Under the pieces are notes generated by a model that saw nothing but the letters and a program-made list of their open reading frames with translations, searched no databases and was not told the DNA's origin. From Bryobacterales bacterium (GTDB lineage Bacteria; Acidobacteriota; Terriglobia; Bryobacterales; Bryobacteraceae), in NCBI GenBank assembly GCA_003166865.1, contig PMUP01000030.1, positions 33,361 through 97,360 of the forward strand: a stretch of 64,000 bases of DNA, in the 5' to 3' direction. A program made the translations under genes and the position numbers. Each line of letters opens with the position of its first letter. The stretch's first letter is position 1. Below are positions 51,829 through 61,572 of the stretch, in pieces.

Positions 51829-52328
51829 CTTGGTAGGGCAGAGAAGTATCTCTTTATCAAATCATCGTCAATGAAAGGCTGGTTATTTTTCCGCGCTGTG
51901 CTCCACGGAGAGTCGGGAGCGTGCGTCATATTGGAAAGCTGAATTGCCGTGAAGTGCTTATAGGCTTCCCAAACCCTGCCCAGTAGATCCGTAACCTTTG
52001 GATCTTGGTACTTTGGGATTCCAGGATGAGTTACCCGAATGGTGGTGCCTGCAATTTGGAACACTTTCGCCGGTTCCGTGATGGGCTGGTTGCCAAACTG
52101 CTTGAACGCATGATAGAGGTCGGAAATAACTGGACCATAGTCCCACGCCTCTATCCTCTGACTGATAAGCGGACGCTCGTATACTCCCAGCATCCACCCA
52201 TGTGCAAAATACACAAATTTCTGCATCGCCATGGGAGTGATGCGTATACTTTCAGCGTTCCCGAGTTCTAGAAAATAATTAGCAACCGCTCTGGCATCGT
52301 AGGTCATGCTAGGGCTCGGCGTTGCCAC
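51825..52328 (-). CDS. Panacea (DUF4065)/SocA-like antitoxin-domain protein
   Basis: AVANYFLELGNAESIRITPMAMQKFVYFAHGWMLGVYERPLISQRIEAWDYGPVISDLYHAFKQFG. Confidence 0.88.
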   Translation of the reverse strand: MATPSPSMTYDARAVANYFLELGNAESIRITPMAMQKFVYFAHGWMLGVYERPLISQRIEAWDYGPVISDLYHAFKQFGNQPITEPAKVFQIAGTTIRVTHPGIPKYQDPKVTDLLGRVWEAYKHFTAIQLSNMTHAPDSPWSTARKNNQPFIDDDLIKRYFSALPR

Positions 52329-52768
52329 GCGCCAAGTCTACCATGCAAGGTCGTTGCCGTGAGTTGTCAACTATATGGTTACCCTGTTAAGGGCCAAGGG
52401 AGCCGGTCCCCGGTGTTACTGAGCTGCGGGCGCGTAGTCCTCGTGTGCGGCACAGGCAGGGCCCCGGACTGACGGCGCTCTCTGCTCTCCGATGAAGTTC
52501 CCGCGGCTACCATGCCCGGTCGCGACCATATTTCGTTATCGCAGCAGCGACAATTCTTTTTCCCGCCGCTCCTTCCACTTACGTCCCAACTCCACCCTCT
52601 CGCCCGATCCCAAATGCTATTTCTGGCTTGAAGGGATCGTGCCGCGCTCCGTTATGCGCGAGTTCCTCAAAAAGTGAAATTACCAAACGCAGCGAATCCC
52701 GTATATGAACACCTCGGCCGATGCTCAAATTCCCAGTCACCAGCCACCGACAACCAGCAACCAACCGC

Positions 52769-53713
52769 CTACAAACCCAACCGATCGAGGATCGGCTTCT
52801 CGTACACGTCATCCTCGCCCGGATAGCGCAGCACGGAATCGTAGCGGCCCGTTTCCTTTGCCAGCGCCCACACCAGGCTCTCGCCCGCCGGCGCGGTGTC
52901 CGGTTGGCGCGTGAACACTTCATCTTGGAACGCGCGCTCGGCATCCACCAACTGCCAGCCCCGCATGCGGAACATGTCCATCGCATCGCCCAGGAAATAC
53001 GAATTCAAGACGTTGTAGTGCAGCAGGATGGTATGCGGGATGCCGCGGCCCAGCACCTCGCGCGCCAGCCGGTCATAATATGTCGCCCGATCCCAAAGAT
53101 GCGCCAGGTAAGGCTCGCGGAAAAGGTTCACGTCGAACTTCGCGCGTTCCTTCATACATTTTCTGAGGCGCTGGTCGTAATACCAATCCGACGCATCGAT
53201 GGTCACCGCGCCATTCCGGTATCCGTGCGCCTTCAAGAATGCGCGCATCCAATCGCGGCGCTCGCGCGTGCCGCCTTCCTTCAGCATCGGGAAACGCAAG
53301 TAGGGCCGAAACGTTGGAAACTGGCGCACGAAGGCGTCGCATCGAAGTATGTCGGCTCCGAATTGCTCCTCCGGCATCTTGTCATACCAACGATGCGACC
53401 AGGTGTGGTTGCCGATCATGTGCCCGCGCCCGCTCCACTCCCGCAGGATCGCGCGCCCTTCCGGCGTATCGCCATTCTCTCCGATAACGAATAGCGCGGC
53501 CTTCACCTTGTGCCGGTCGAGCGCCGCGCGCAGCCGCTGGTCCGCATCCTTCCGCATGGCCGCGGGAATGTCCTGCCATCGCAAATCATCCATCGTGATC
53601 GCGATTCGACGCTCTTCCGACGTCGCGGCGCTTGCAACTATGGAGCCAGTCATTATTGACCCGCTTAATGCAGCCAAAACATCCCGGCGCGATACGCCCA
53701 TGCGAATCATCAT
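52769..53713 (-). CDS. polysaccharide deacetylase-family protein
   Basis: RRIAITMDDLRW, LFVIGE, GHMIGNHTWSHRWYDKM (NodB motifs). Confidence 0.9.
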   Translation of the reverse strand: MMIRMGVSRRDVLAALSGSIMTGSIVASAATSEERRIAITMDDLRWQDIPAAMRKDADQRLRAALDRHKVKAALFVIGENGDTPEGRAILREWSGRGHMIGNHTWSHRWYDKMPEEQFGADILRCDAFVRQFPTFRPYLRFPMLKEGGTRERRDWMRAFLKAHGYRNGAVTIDASDWYYDQRLRKCMKERAKFDVNLFREPYLAHLWDRATYYDRLAREVLGRGIPHTILLHYNVLNSYFLGDAMDMFRMRGWQLVDAERAFQDEVFTRQPDTAPAGESLVWALAKETGRYDSVLRYPGEDDVYEKPILDRLGL

Positions 53714-53716
53714 GCC

Positions 53717-55525
53717 ATGCTGGAGAAGATGGGTGTTCTATTGAGCGGTTCCGCTCTGAGCAAATCCTTTGGCGCGCGGCCTCTGTTCGAGGATCTTTCG
53801 CTGAGCCTGTCCGATGGCGATCGCACCGGTCTCATCGGCCCCAATGGCAGCGGCAAAACCACCTTGCTCGAAATCCTGGCCGGCAGGGAAGCGCCCGACT
53901 CCGGGACCCGCGCCCTGCGCAAGCAAACCAGGCTCGCGTACGTCCCGCAAGATTCGCTTTTTGCTCCCAGCGACACCGTCGTTTCCGTGCTGACCGCCGC
54001 TCTTGTCGGGTTGCCGTTGGATGCAGAAGAGAAGCTAGGGCGCATCGAGCTCATGCTCGGCCGGGCCGAATTCACGGATCGCACCACGCCCGCCGCAGCG
54101 CTCTCGGGCGGCTGGAAAAAGCGCCTTTCCATCGCGGCCGCGCTGATCGCCGCGCCCGATGTGCTGCTGCTCGACGAACCCACCAATCACCTGGACCTCG
54201 AAGGCATCCTCTGGCTTGAATCGGCCATCCAGGCCGCGGGCGCTTGTTTGGTGGTCACGCACGATCGCTACTTTCTCGAGCGCGTCGCAACCCACATGCT
54301 GGAAATCAACCGGATTTATCCCGGCAGCGCGTTCCAGGTGAAGGGGAACTACAGCGAGTTCCTGGAAAAGCGCGAGGACTTTCTCGAAGCTCAGAAGAAG
54401 CAGACAGACGCCCTTGCCACCAAAGTGCGCCGCGAGATTGAGTGGCTGCGCCGGGGACCGAAAGCTCGCACCGGCAAATCACGCGCGCGTATCGATTCCG
54501 CCGGCCGTCTCATCGATGAGTTCTCCGCCGCCACTCAACGCAGCCGCGGCGGAACTGCCAAGATCGATTTCACCGCGTCCGATCGCAAGACCAAGCGCTT
54601 GATTGAAGCCGAAGCTATCGGAAAAACGCTCGGTGGCCGGCGGCTGTTCCGAAATCTGAGCCTCACCCTCGCGCCCGGCGTGCGCATTGGACTCGTCGGC
54701 GCGAACGGCAGCGGCAAAACCACGCTGCTCAAGCTCCTGGCGGGAGAGCTCTCGCCCGATGAAGGCGAGATCCGTCGCGCCGAGCGCCTGCAAATCGTCA
54801 GCTTCGCGCAGGATCGCGGCGCACACCTGGACCCCGACATCAGCCTACGCCGCGCGCTTTGCCCGGAAGGCGATATGGTGATCTATCGCGACCGTACCGT
54901 CCACGTCGTGGGCTGGGCCAAGCGCTTTCTCTTTTTGGAAGAGCAGCTCGAAATGCCGGTCTCGAAACTCTCGGGCGGCGAGCGCGCCCGCGTCATGATC
55001 GCGCGATTGATGCTGGCGACCGCCGACGTGCTGCTGCTCGACGAACCCACCAACGATCTCGACATTCCCACGCTCGAAGTGCTCGAGGATAGCCTGCTCG
55101 ATTTTCCCGGCGCCATCGTGCTGGTGAGCCATGATCGCTATATGCTCGACCGCGTCTCGACCATCGTTATCGGCCTCGACGGCGGCGAAGGCAACGCTTT
55201 CGCCGACTACTCACAGTGGGAAGCCTTCCGCGGCGAGCAGCTTTCCGAAAAGCCCGCGCCCAAACTTCCCCGCCCTGCCACGCCAACCGAGGAGCCGAAA
55301 AAGAAGCTGTCCTATTTGCATCAGCGCGAATGGGACGGCATGGAAGCGAAGATTCTCGAAGCCGAACACGAGCTCGCCGCCTGCCAGCGCGAGTTACAAG
55401 CCTCGGCGTCCGATCCAGATCGAGTCACCGAAGCCTACGACAAAATGCACGCCGCGCAACGCCGCGTGGAGGACTTGTATGCGCGCTGGGCCGAGCTGGA
55501 GTCCCAGCTAATCCCCAACCCCTAA
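53717..55525 (+). CDS. ABC-F family ATPase (Uup-like)
   Basis: Two ABC cassettes (GPNGSGKTT, GANGSGKTT; two LLLDEPTNxLD) and C-terminal coiled coil. Confidence 0.93.
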   Translation: MLEKMGVLLSGSALSKSFGARPLFEDLSLSLSDGDRTGLIGPNGSGKTTLLEILAGREAPDSGTRALRKQTRLAYVPQDSLFAPSDTVVSVLTAALVGLPLDAEEKLGRIELMLGRAEFTDRTTPAAALSGGWKKRLSIAAALIAAPDVLLLDEPTNHLDLEGILWLESAIQAAGACLVVTHDRYFLERVATHMLEINRIYPGSAFQVKGNYSEFLEKREDFLEAQKKQTDALATKVRREIEWLRRGPKARTGKSRARIDSAGRLIDEFSAATQRSRGGTAKIDFTASDRKTKRLIEAEAIGKTLGGRRLFRNLSLTLAPGVRIGLVGANGSGKTTLLKLLAGELSPDEGEIRRAERLQIVSFAQDRGAHLDPDISLRRALCPEGDMVIYRDRTVHVVGWAKRFLFLEEQLEMPVSKLSGGERARVMIARLMLATADVLLLDEPTNDLDIPTLEVLEDSLLDFPGAIVLVSHDRYMLDRVSTIVIGLDGGEGNAFADYSQWEAFRGEQLSEKPAPKLPRPATPTEEPKKKLSYLHQREWDGMEAKILEAEHELAACQRELQASASDPDRVTEAYDKMHAAQRRVEDLYARWAELESQLIPNP

Positions 55526-55542
55526 TCCCAAATCCCCAACCG

Positions 55543-55551
55543 TGCTATACT
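55543..55551 (+). promoter_or_regulatory. extended -10 element TGCTATACT
   Basis: Upstream of the DEAD-box helicase. Confidence 0.5.
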
Positions 55552-55633
55552 CAGAACTACTGGAAGTTGATCCGAATCCCCCTCTCCCTTGACCGGCAGT
55601 CGGCTCGTCGTTTCTCCCTCCGCAAAATTACAA

Positions 55634-56776
55634 ATGAAAAGTTTCACTGAATTACCTCTGTCTGCTCTGCTTAAGAGCAATCTATCTAAGCACGGTTTCG
55701 TCCAGCCAACGCCCATCCAGGAGTTGGCCATCGAGCCCGCGCTGGCCGGCCGCGATCTGGTCGCCACCGCGCAAACCGGCACCGGCAAAACGCTCGCGTT
55801 TGTTCTGCCCATCATCCACCACATCTCGGCGCAATCCGGGCACTCCGGCGTTAATGCCCAAGCCGGCGTTCGGGCCGTTATCTTGACCCCAACGCGCGAA
55901 CTCGCCATCCAGATCAGCGAAGTGTTCGCCAAAATGGCCGCGGGTACCGGCGTTCGCGCCGCCGTCGCCGTCGGTGGGCTCAGCGAGCGAGTCCAGCTCC
56001 AAGCCATTCGCAAGGGCGCGCAAGTTCTCATCGCGACTCCCGGCCGCCTGTTCGATTTCCTCGGGCGCAAGCTCGTCAATCTCAGCCAGGTCCGCACGCT
56101 GGTTCTCGATGAAGCCGACCGCATGCTCGACATGGGCTTTCTTCCCACCGTCACGAAAATCATGGCGGCCATGCCGTCCGATCGCCAGACGTTGCTCTTC
56201 TCCGCCACCATTCAAAGCTCGGTCCAGCACCTGGTTCACACGCACGTTCGCAATGCCGTGCGCGTGGAAGCTGGCGACACAACCCAGCCGATCGCAAAAA
56301 TCGCTTTGCACCTTTATGAAGTGGAGCAGGACTGCAAGCTCGGCCTCCTTGAAAACATGCTGCGAAAAGAACCGGGCTCGTTCCTGGTCTTCGCCCGCAC
56401 CAAGCATGGCGCCGACAAGTTGTCAAAGAAGCTGGCGCGGGGAGGCGTAAACGCCGCGGTGATCCACGGCAATCGCAGCCAAAGCCAGCGCATTCACGCC
56501 TTGCGCGGTTTTCAGGAGGGCGACTATCGCGTGCTGGTGGCTACCGATGTCGCCGCTCGCGGCATCCACGTGGAAGGAATCTCGCACGTGGTGAACTACG
56601 ATCTTCCGCAAGTCCCGGAAGACTTCATTCATCGCGTCGGTCGAACGGGCCGCGCCGGCGCTTCCGGAACAGCTTCCACGTTCGCCACGCGCTCGGAGCG
56701 CTCGCAGATCGCCCAGATCGAGCGCAAGCTTGATTCCAAGCTGATGCGCCGCGCATTACTGCAATCCACGAACTAG
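55634..56776 (+). CDS. DEAD-box RNA helicase (RhlE-like)
   Basis: ATAQTGTGKTLAF, PTRELAIQI, LVLDEADRMLDMGF, HRVGRTGRAG. Confidence 0.95.
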   Translation: MKSFTELPLSALLKSNLSKHGFVQPTPIQELAIEPALAGRDLVATAQTGTGKTLAFVLPIIHHISAQSGHSGVNAQAGVRAVILTPTRELAIQISEVFAKMAAGTGVRAAVAVGGLSERVQLQAIRKGAQVLIATPGRLFDFLGRKLVNLSQVRTLVLDEADRMLDMGFLPTVTKIMAAMPSDRQTLLFSATIQSSVQHLVHTHVRNAVRVEAGDTTQPIAKIALHLYEVEQDCKLGLLENMLRKEPGSFLVFARTKHGADKLSKKLARGGVNAAVIHGNRSQSQRIHALRGFQEGDYRVLVATDVAARGIHVEGISHVVNYDLPQVPEDFIHRVGRTGRAGASGTASTFATRSERSQIAQIERKLDSKLMRRALLQSTN

Positions 56777-56827
56777 TTGGATCGAGCCCACTCACCTGAT
56801 TGGGGCAGATCGGAGTTGAAGCTGAGT

Positions 56828-57145
56828 TCAGCCGACGTGGCTGACCAGGAAGCTGTTTACCAGCTCGACGAGATTCGACGCGTCCAGCAATGCCGGTTCG
56901 ACGAAGATCCCGGTTCGAAATCCGGCGCCTTCCGGTTTGGAATGTGCAACATGCCCGTAGAAAATGATCCCGAGGATTTCCAATTTCACCATCGTTCCAG
57001 GATCGGCCGCGGTCCGCAGCAGAACGCCAATGCCGGATTCGGAAAGGTCGAGCAGCTTTCCGCGCGCTTGTTCTTCGGATTCGAGGAGGGTGAGCAGCAC
57101 CGGCAAGTCCGCGGTGATGCGCTGATTGTAGCGGCGGTCCATCAA
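56828..57145 (-). CDS. PilZ-domain protein
   Basis: DRRYNQRITADLPVLLTLL...GKLLDLSESGIGVLLR. Confidence 0.8.
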   Translation of the reverse strand: MMDRRYNQRITADLPVLLTLLESEEQARGKLLDLSESGIGVLLRTAADPGTMVKLEILGIIFYGHVAHSKPEGAGFRTGIFVEPALLDASNLVELVNSFLVSHVG

Positions 57146-57190
57146 TCACTTATCGGCCCGGAGTAGGAATTACTTTAGTGGCCTGGATCC

Positions 57191-57949
57191 TTAGCGTTTC
57201 ACGATCAAGCCTTGGCCGGTAGGCAGGGACAGCACGTTGAACCCGAGCGATTGGGCGACCGCGTCGATAGCGTCGGCCTGGTATTCGAAACCATAGTAGG
57301 CATAATCGTCCAGCAGCACCAAGGCGCCGGGCGACAGGCGATTCCAAAAGTACTCGAGCGCGGCACGTTCCGGATAGGCGCAATTCATGTCGATATGCAG
57401 GAATGCCACGCTGGCTATGTTCAGCGCCGGCAAGCTATCCGGCACGGCTCCTGGAACTACCAGTGCATTCGGCCATTCGGCAAAATTGGCGCGCACACGG
57501 GCGAGGCTGGTTTCGTAGGCGCCCGTCTCCATGCCGTCCTGTGCCATTTTGCGCCTACCGCGCTGGATCTCTTCGGCGGAGAACTGCGACAGGACCGGGC
57601 CTGCGAACGTGTCCAGGAGGTAGAAGCGCTTGGCCACGTTCCGCCAATTGAGCCCGCCCATGATGGCCGAGCTCAAGAACCCGGTGTTGACACCGCACTC
57701 GACGAAATCCCCCGGCACTGCCAAGGCACTGGAGGCAGCCCAGAGAGCCACGTGCACTCGCCACTCTAAGTGCGGGTCGATGTTATTGTTGGCTTCGATA
57801 CCACGTTGATAGGCGGCTTTGAAGACCGGGTGCTGGCGAAAATGCTGGTTGTGAACGGTGAAGAGACCGTCTTCGTCGTAATGCCGGCGCGTGTTGATGA
57901 TCATGAGGCCTCTGTGGCCGAGGGCCTTCTTGATCAGAGTTTTAATCAT
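57191..57949 (-). CDS. TylF/MycF-type class I methyltransferase
   Basis: VPGDFVECGVNTGFLSS, FYLLDTFAG, VAFLHIDMNCAYPERAALEYF. Confidence 0.8.
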   Translation of the reverse strand: MIKTLIKKALGHRGLMIINTRRHYDEDGLFTVHNQHFRQHPVFKAAYQRGIEANNNIDPHLEWRVHVALWAASSALAVPGDFVECGVNTGFLSSAIMGGLNWRNVAKRFYLLDTFAGPVLSQFSAEEIQRGRRKMAQDGMETGAYETSLARVRANFAEWPNALVVPGAVPDSLPALNIASVAFLHIDMNCAYPERAALEYFWNRLSPGALVLLDDYAYYGFEYQADAIDAVAQSLGFNVLSLPTGQGLIVKR

Positions 57950-58032
57950 GCCGGACAGGAACCAGTTTACCTGTCAGGCGCACCAAGTCGCCGCCCTGCT
58001 GGCACCCTGGAATTGTGACCGGGCGCCGGCCC

Positions 58033-59358
58033 TCAGAAGTCGGCGGAGTCTGGCTTAAATAAATAGGTCAACACCATCTGGCTCTCGACCGCCCGCTCGC
58101 CTTCGCGCGCCGGCCGGAACCGCGACCGCCATGCCGCCTGAAGGGCCTCTTTGGTCAGCAGCGGCGCGCCTTGACCCATCGTCGATGCCACTTCCGCGTT
58201 GGTCACATTGCCCAGGTCATCGATCGCGACGATCACTTGCACGCGCGCTTCCGCCGGGACCTTCGTCCGCACATTAGCGGGGATCTCGAGCGCGATCTGC
58301 GGCCCTTCAAATCGCTGGGGCGGCTTGACGGGTTTGGGCTTCGCAGGCATTGGCTGGTCCGGCTTCAGAGCCCGGGCTGTTTCCATTGGCGGCGCCGGCG
58401 CGGCGGGAGACTTCGGCAGGACGACTGGCATGGTCCCCACGATCATGTAGTGCGACAATTCGCGTTGCAAGTCCGGAATCGCAAAACTGAGAGCCACTGC
58501 GGCGGCAGCCATCACCACGCCCACGATCCAGCGGCGCTTCGGTTTCTTCGCCGGACTTAGCGGGGCTTCGACTGGCGCGGGAGCGGCGGGCGTGGGTGCG
58601 GCCGGCACAGGTGCGGTTAGCAGGGGCATCTGCCGGGGAGCTTGCGCCCAAAACGTTTCCATGGCCGACAACAGTTGCTTGAATCGCTCGTCGCTCAAAT
58701 CCGGCGTCGTGACAATCCGCGTCTCCAGCTTTCGCGTTTGCACCGCCAGTTCGCCTTCCAGCAGCCCGATCCGCCGGGACAGGTTCGATTCCACTTCGCG
58801 GATCATCTTGGATGGATCAGCCGCCAGCTCTTCCCGCTCATGCCGGTTCTTGAACAGACGCCGCCCCGCAACACTGCCGTTCATCACCGCCGCCAGAGCT
58901 GTCACGGGTTGTGATTCGCCGGCCGCTTCCGCCAGCAATTGGATCTCCTGGCCGAAGCGCTGGGCATCGCGCTTGGACAAGCACCGCCACTCCGATGGCT
59001 CGGCCTCTGCATCCGCTTGGTACAGTCCGAATCCCACCAATTCGTCTTCGCCCAAGAAATCGGCGATGCGGGTAAATTGTGCGATGGTCGCGCGCCGCAG
59101 CGAAGTGGCGCCCGCGAACGCCGCGCCGAACGCATGTACCTGTTCGGCGGTGACTGCCCCAGAATATTCCGCGGTGAAGTTGAGCGACTCGGTATCGAAA
59201 TCCGACGCCATCCACTCGCCGCGCTCGGCCTCGATGTGGACATCCTCGGCCAGCAAGTGGAAGAACTTTCGCGTCTCTTCCACCACGCTGGCCAGTTTGT
59301 CGAGAGGCACGCCGGCAGTACGCCGGTTCAATTCCAGTCGAACGCGCAAGCGGGCCAT
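58033..59358 (-). CDS. TonB-C-terminal-domain protein with long N-terminal region
   Basis: Mid-protein TM (RRWIVGVVMAAAAVALSFAI), Pro-rich linker, VQVIVAIDDLGNVTNAEV...AWRSRFRPA. Confidence 0.75.
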   Translation of the reverse strand: MARLRVRLELNRRTAGVPLDKLASVVEETRKFFHLLAEDVHIEAERGEWMASDFDTESLNFTAEYSGAVTAEQVHAFGAAFAGATSLRRATIAQFTRIADFLGEDELVGFGLYQADAEAEPSEWRCLSKRDAQRFGQEIQLLAEAAGESQPVTALAAVMNGSVAGRRLFKNRHEREELAADPSKMIREVESNLSRRIGLLEGELAVQTRKLETRIVTTPDLSDERFKQLLSAMETFWAQAPRQMPLLTAPVPAAPTPAAPAPVEAPLSPAKKPKRRWIVGVVMAAAAVALSFAIPDLQRELSHYMIVGTMPVVLPKSPAAPAPPMETARALKPDQPMPAKPKPVKPPQRFEGPQIALEIPANVRTKVPAEARVQVIVAIDDLGNVTNAEVASTMGQGAPLLTKEALQAAWRSRFRPAREGERAVESQMVLTYLFKPDSADF

Positions 59359-60039
59359 CTACCTTACCCCCGGGATCGAAGCAGCGGGCTTCGAGACAGT
59401 GAACGCGGAAAGAATACGATCGAGAGCGATCCGCAAGTTGTGCCAGCCTTCCAGACAATCGGGCGCGAGCTCGACAATGCGATCGCAGTATTTCGCGGCG
59501 GCGTGGTTGTCGCGGCGCTCCAGCGCCACGGTCGCCAGTCCCTGCAGCGCAACAGCGGATTGCGGCGCAATGCTCAGCAGTTTCTGCGAATGTTCACGCA
59601 TGTTTTCCAGGTCGCGCGTTTCGGCGCTCATGGCGATCAGGTTCGCGAGGGTCTCTTCGGAATTTGGACCGGCTTCGAGCAAGATCTCATACGCGCTTTC
59701 GGCTTCATCGAAACGATGCAGCAGTTGCAGCGCCACGGCTTTGCCGAACAGTGCCGGGCCGGGCGCGTCGTCGCCGTGATTGAATACTTCCAACGCGTCT
59801 TCGATGCGATCCAATTTCAGCAGGCACGCTCCCAGGCCGATGCGCGCCGCTTCCCGCTGTGGCTCCAGACATAGCGCGCGATGGAATGCCTGGGCGGCCG
59901 CGTCCCAGCGTTCGGCGTGTTGGAGCCAGATGGCGAGATTGAGATGCGCGGCCGAGTTGTCGGGGTCCGCGATCACGGCGGAGAAATGATCCAAGGCTTG
60001 ATCCATCAACTCGGTTTTGATTTCGTCCGGCATTTTCAT
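59359..60039 (-). CDS. tetratricopeptide-repeat protein
   Basis: HLNLAIWLQHAERWDAAAQAFHRALCLEPQ...ARIGLGACLLKLDRIEDALEVF. Confidence 0.75.
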   Translation of the reverse strand: MKMPDEIKTELMDQALDHFSAVIADPDNSAAHLNLAIWLQHAERWDAAAQAFHRALCLEPQREAARIGLGACLLKLDRIEDALEVFNHGDDAPGPALFGKAVALQLLHRFDEAESAYEILLEAGPNSEETLANLIAMSAETRDLENMREHSQKLLSIAPQSAVALQGLATVALERRDNHAAAKYCDRIVELAPDCLEGWHNLRIALDRILSAFTVSKPAASIPGVR

Positions 60040-60272
60040 TTCCGCACCATTTTCGGAACCACCATTTCCCAAGCCGCCTCGTCACGTGAGGGCCGGCGCG
60101 GAGGGGGTTCGACAACTTGGAGAGCGCGCGAGGGCGCGGCGATCACAGGCTGTGGAAAAGCCAGCAGCGTATCCCAAGTCACTGAGAATCGGAATCCCTT
60201 GGGCTGCTCGGCGTTGCCGCCGGCCGGGTTCAGCAGCTTGGGCCGGGGCAAGGGAACAACCTTTGGATTCAC
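60036..60272 (-). CDS. hypothetical protein (78 aa)
   Basis: ATGA overlap with the TPR gene. Confidence 0.45.
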   Translation of the reverse strand: MNPKVVPLPRPKLLNPAGGNAEQPKGFRFSVTWDTLLAFPQPVIAAPSRALQVVEPPPRRPSRDEAAWEMVVPKMVRK

Positions 60273-60370
60273 AATGAGTGAACATCGTCACCTAGCCCAA
60301 GGATGTTTAGAGTACTAAGGCCGGAATTTTCCCGCGGGCTGATATGCTACACAGAGGAGATTTCGACGCC

Positions 60371-61174
60371 ATGTTCAAGCGCCTCGGCACCGAAGCCGCG
60401 ATCGTGGCTGCGGCCGCCGTTTTCGTACTGTCGGGTCAAGACTTTGGCGCGAACAGCCGGGCCCCGCGCGCACCCCAGGGCCAGCCAGCGCCTCGCAGGG
60501 CAGATGGGAAGGTGGACTTCTCCGGCGTCTATCACGCGCCCGGCTATGGACCCGGCGATCCGCGCAGCAAAACCGGAGAGGGCTACGCACATAACATTGC
60601 GCGCGACCTTAATCCCGCCGATGTCCCCATGCTGCCTTGGGCCGCTAAGGTTTACAAGGAGCGCATGGATGCCGAAAGCAAGGATGACCCGGAAGGGTTT
60701 TGCCTGCCCATGGGGACGCCGCGCGTGAATCCGTATCCGTGGAAGATTGTGCAGACCGACAAGCTGTTCATCATCCTTTATGAGGGCAACGTTCACAGCT
60801 ATCGGCAAGTCTTTCTCGACGGGCGGCCGCACGATAAAGATGTGATCGAAACCTGGTGGGGCGATTCGATCGGCCATTGGGACGGCGACGCGCTGGTGGT
60901 GGATACGGTTGGAATGAACGATCGCGTGTGGCTGGACGCCGATGGTCATCCGCGAACGGCCAAGGCTCACACCATCGAGCGTTTCACGCGGCCGGAGTTA
61001 GCGAAGGTGGTGATCGAGATCACGATTGACGATCCCGGCGCTTACTCGAAACCATGGACCGTGCGGGAGGTCGCGCAGCTCGCGCCCGGTTGGGAAATCA
61101 TGGAAAACATTTGCAACGAGAATCAGGACGAGCACGGCAATAATTTAGACGTGCAGCATTTGGTCGGTAAGTAA
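60371..61174 (+). CDS. secreted protein, single-domain homologue of the 10980-12551 product
   Basis: GKVDFSGVYHAPG, CLPMGTPR, GDSIGHWDGDALVVDTVGMNDRVW, HTIERFTRPE, YSKPWT. Confidence 0.8.
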   Translation: MFKRLGTEAAIVAAAAVFVLSGQDFGANSRAPRAPQGQPAPRRADGKVDFSGVYHAPGYGPGDPRSKTGEGYAHNIARDLNPADVPMLPWAAKVYKERMDAESKDDPEGFCLPMGTPRVNPYPWKIVQTDKLFIILYEGNVHSYRQVFLDGRPHDKDVIETWWGDSIGHWDGDALVVDTVGMNDRVWLDADGHPRTAKAHTIERFTRPELAKVVIEITIDDPGAYSKPWTVREVAQLAPGWEIMENICNENQDEHGNNLDVQHLVGK

Positions 61175-61188
61175 GTTGGCCAAATGAA

Positions 61189-61572
61189 TTATTGCTGGGG
61201 TCCACCGTCGGATTGCGATCCGGCGAACACTCGCTTGCCATCGGGAAACGTGACCGAGCGGGTGTTGCAGGTGTTGGTTCCGTCCTTGGCGCGAAAGCCT
61301 TGGATGGTCAGTTGATCGCCTGCTTTGACCGTGTCTTTCCGCCAGCCGGCGCGCATCAACGTATTCGGGTTGCCGCCTTCGCACATCCATTTAGTTACGG
61401 TGCCGGCGTCGTCGGTGGCATCGATGTGAAGCCAGATGTGCGGGTTGGTCCAATCGAGCTGGGTGATGGCGCCCTTGAGCGTCACCGGCTTCTTGGCGTC
61501 GAATTCCGCGGCAAAGGAATGATGCGCGAATATTGGCGCGGCGGACACCAGGAGTAAGGCGAGGTACTTCAT
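61189..61572 (-). CDS. DUF6152-family secreted protein
   Basis: FAHHSFAAEFDAKKPVTLKGAITQLDWTNPHIWLHI. Confidence 0.85.
   Translation of the reverse strand: MKYLALLLVSAAPIFAHHSFAAEFDAKKPVTLKGAITQLDWTNPHIWLHIDATDDAGTVTKWMCEGGNPNTLMRAGWRKDTVKAGDQLTIQGFRAKDGTNTCNTRSVTFPDGKRVFAGSQSDGGPQQ

Larger units (their letters stand above)
48324..52383. mobile_element. IS1595/ISXO2-family transposon with passenger genes, 4060 bp
   Basis: Left TIR 48324-48348 GGTAACAATATAGTTGACAACTCAC; right TIR 52359-52383 is its inverse with 1 mismatch; flanked by CTGTTAAG at 48316-48323 and 52384-52391. Confidence 0.93.

Noticed and set aside
58592-59779. 395-aa plus-strand ORF, Ser/Arg-rich
   Set aside because: Antisense to the TonB-like gene; composition typical of a GC-rich shadow frame.
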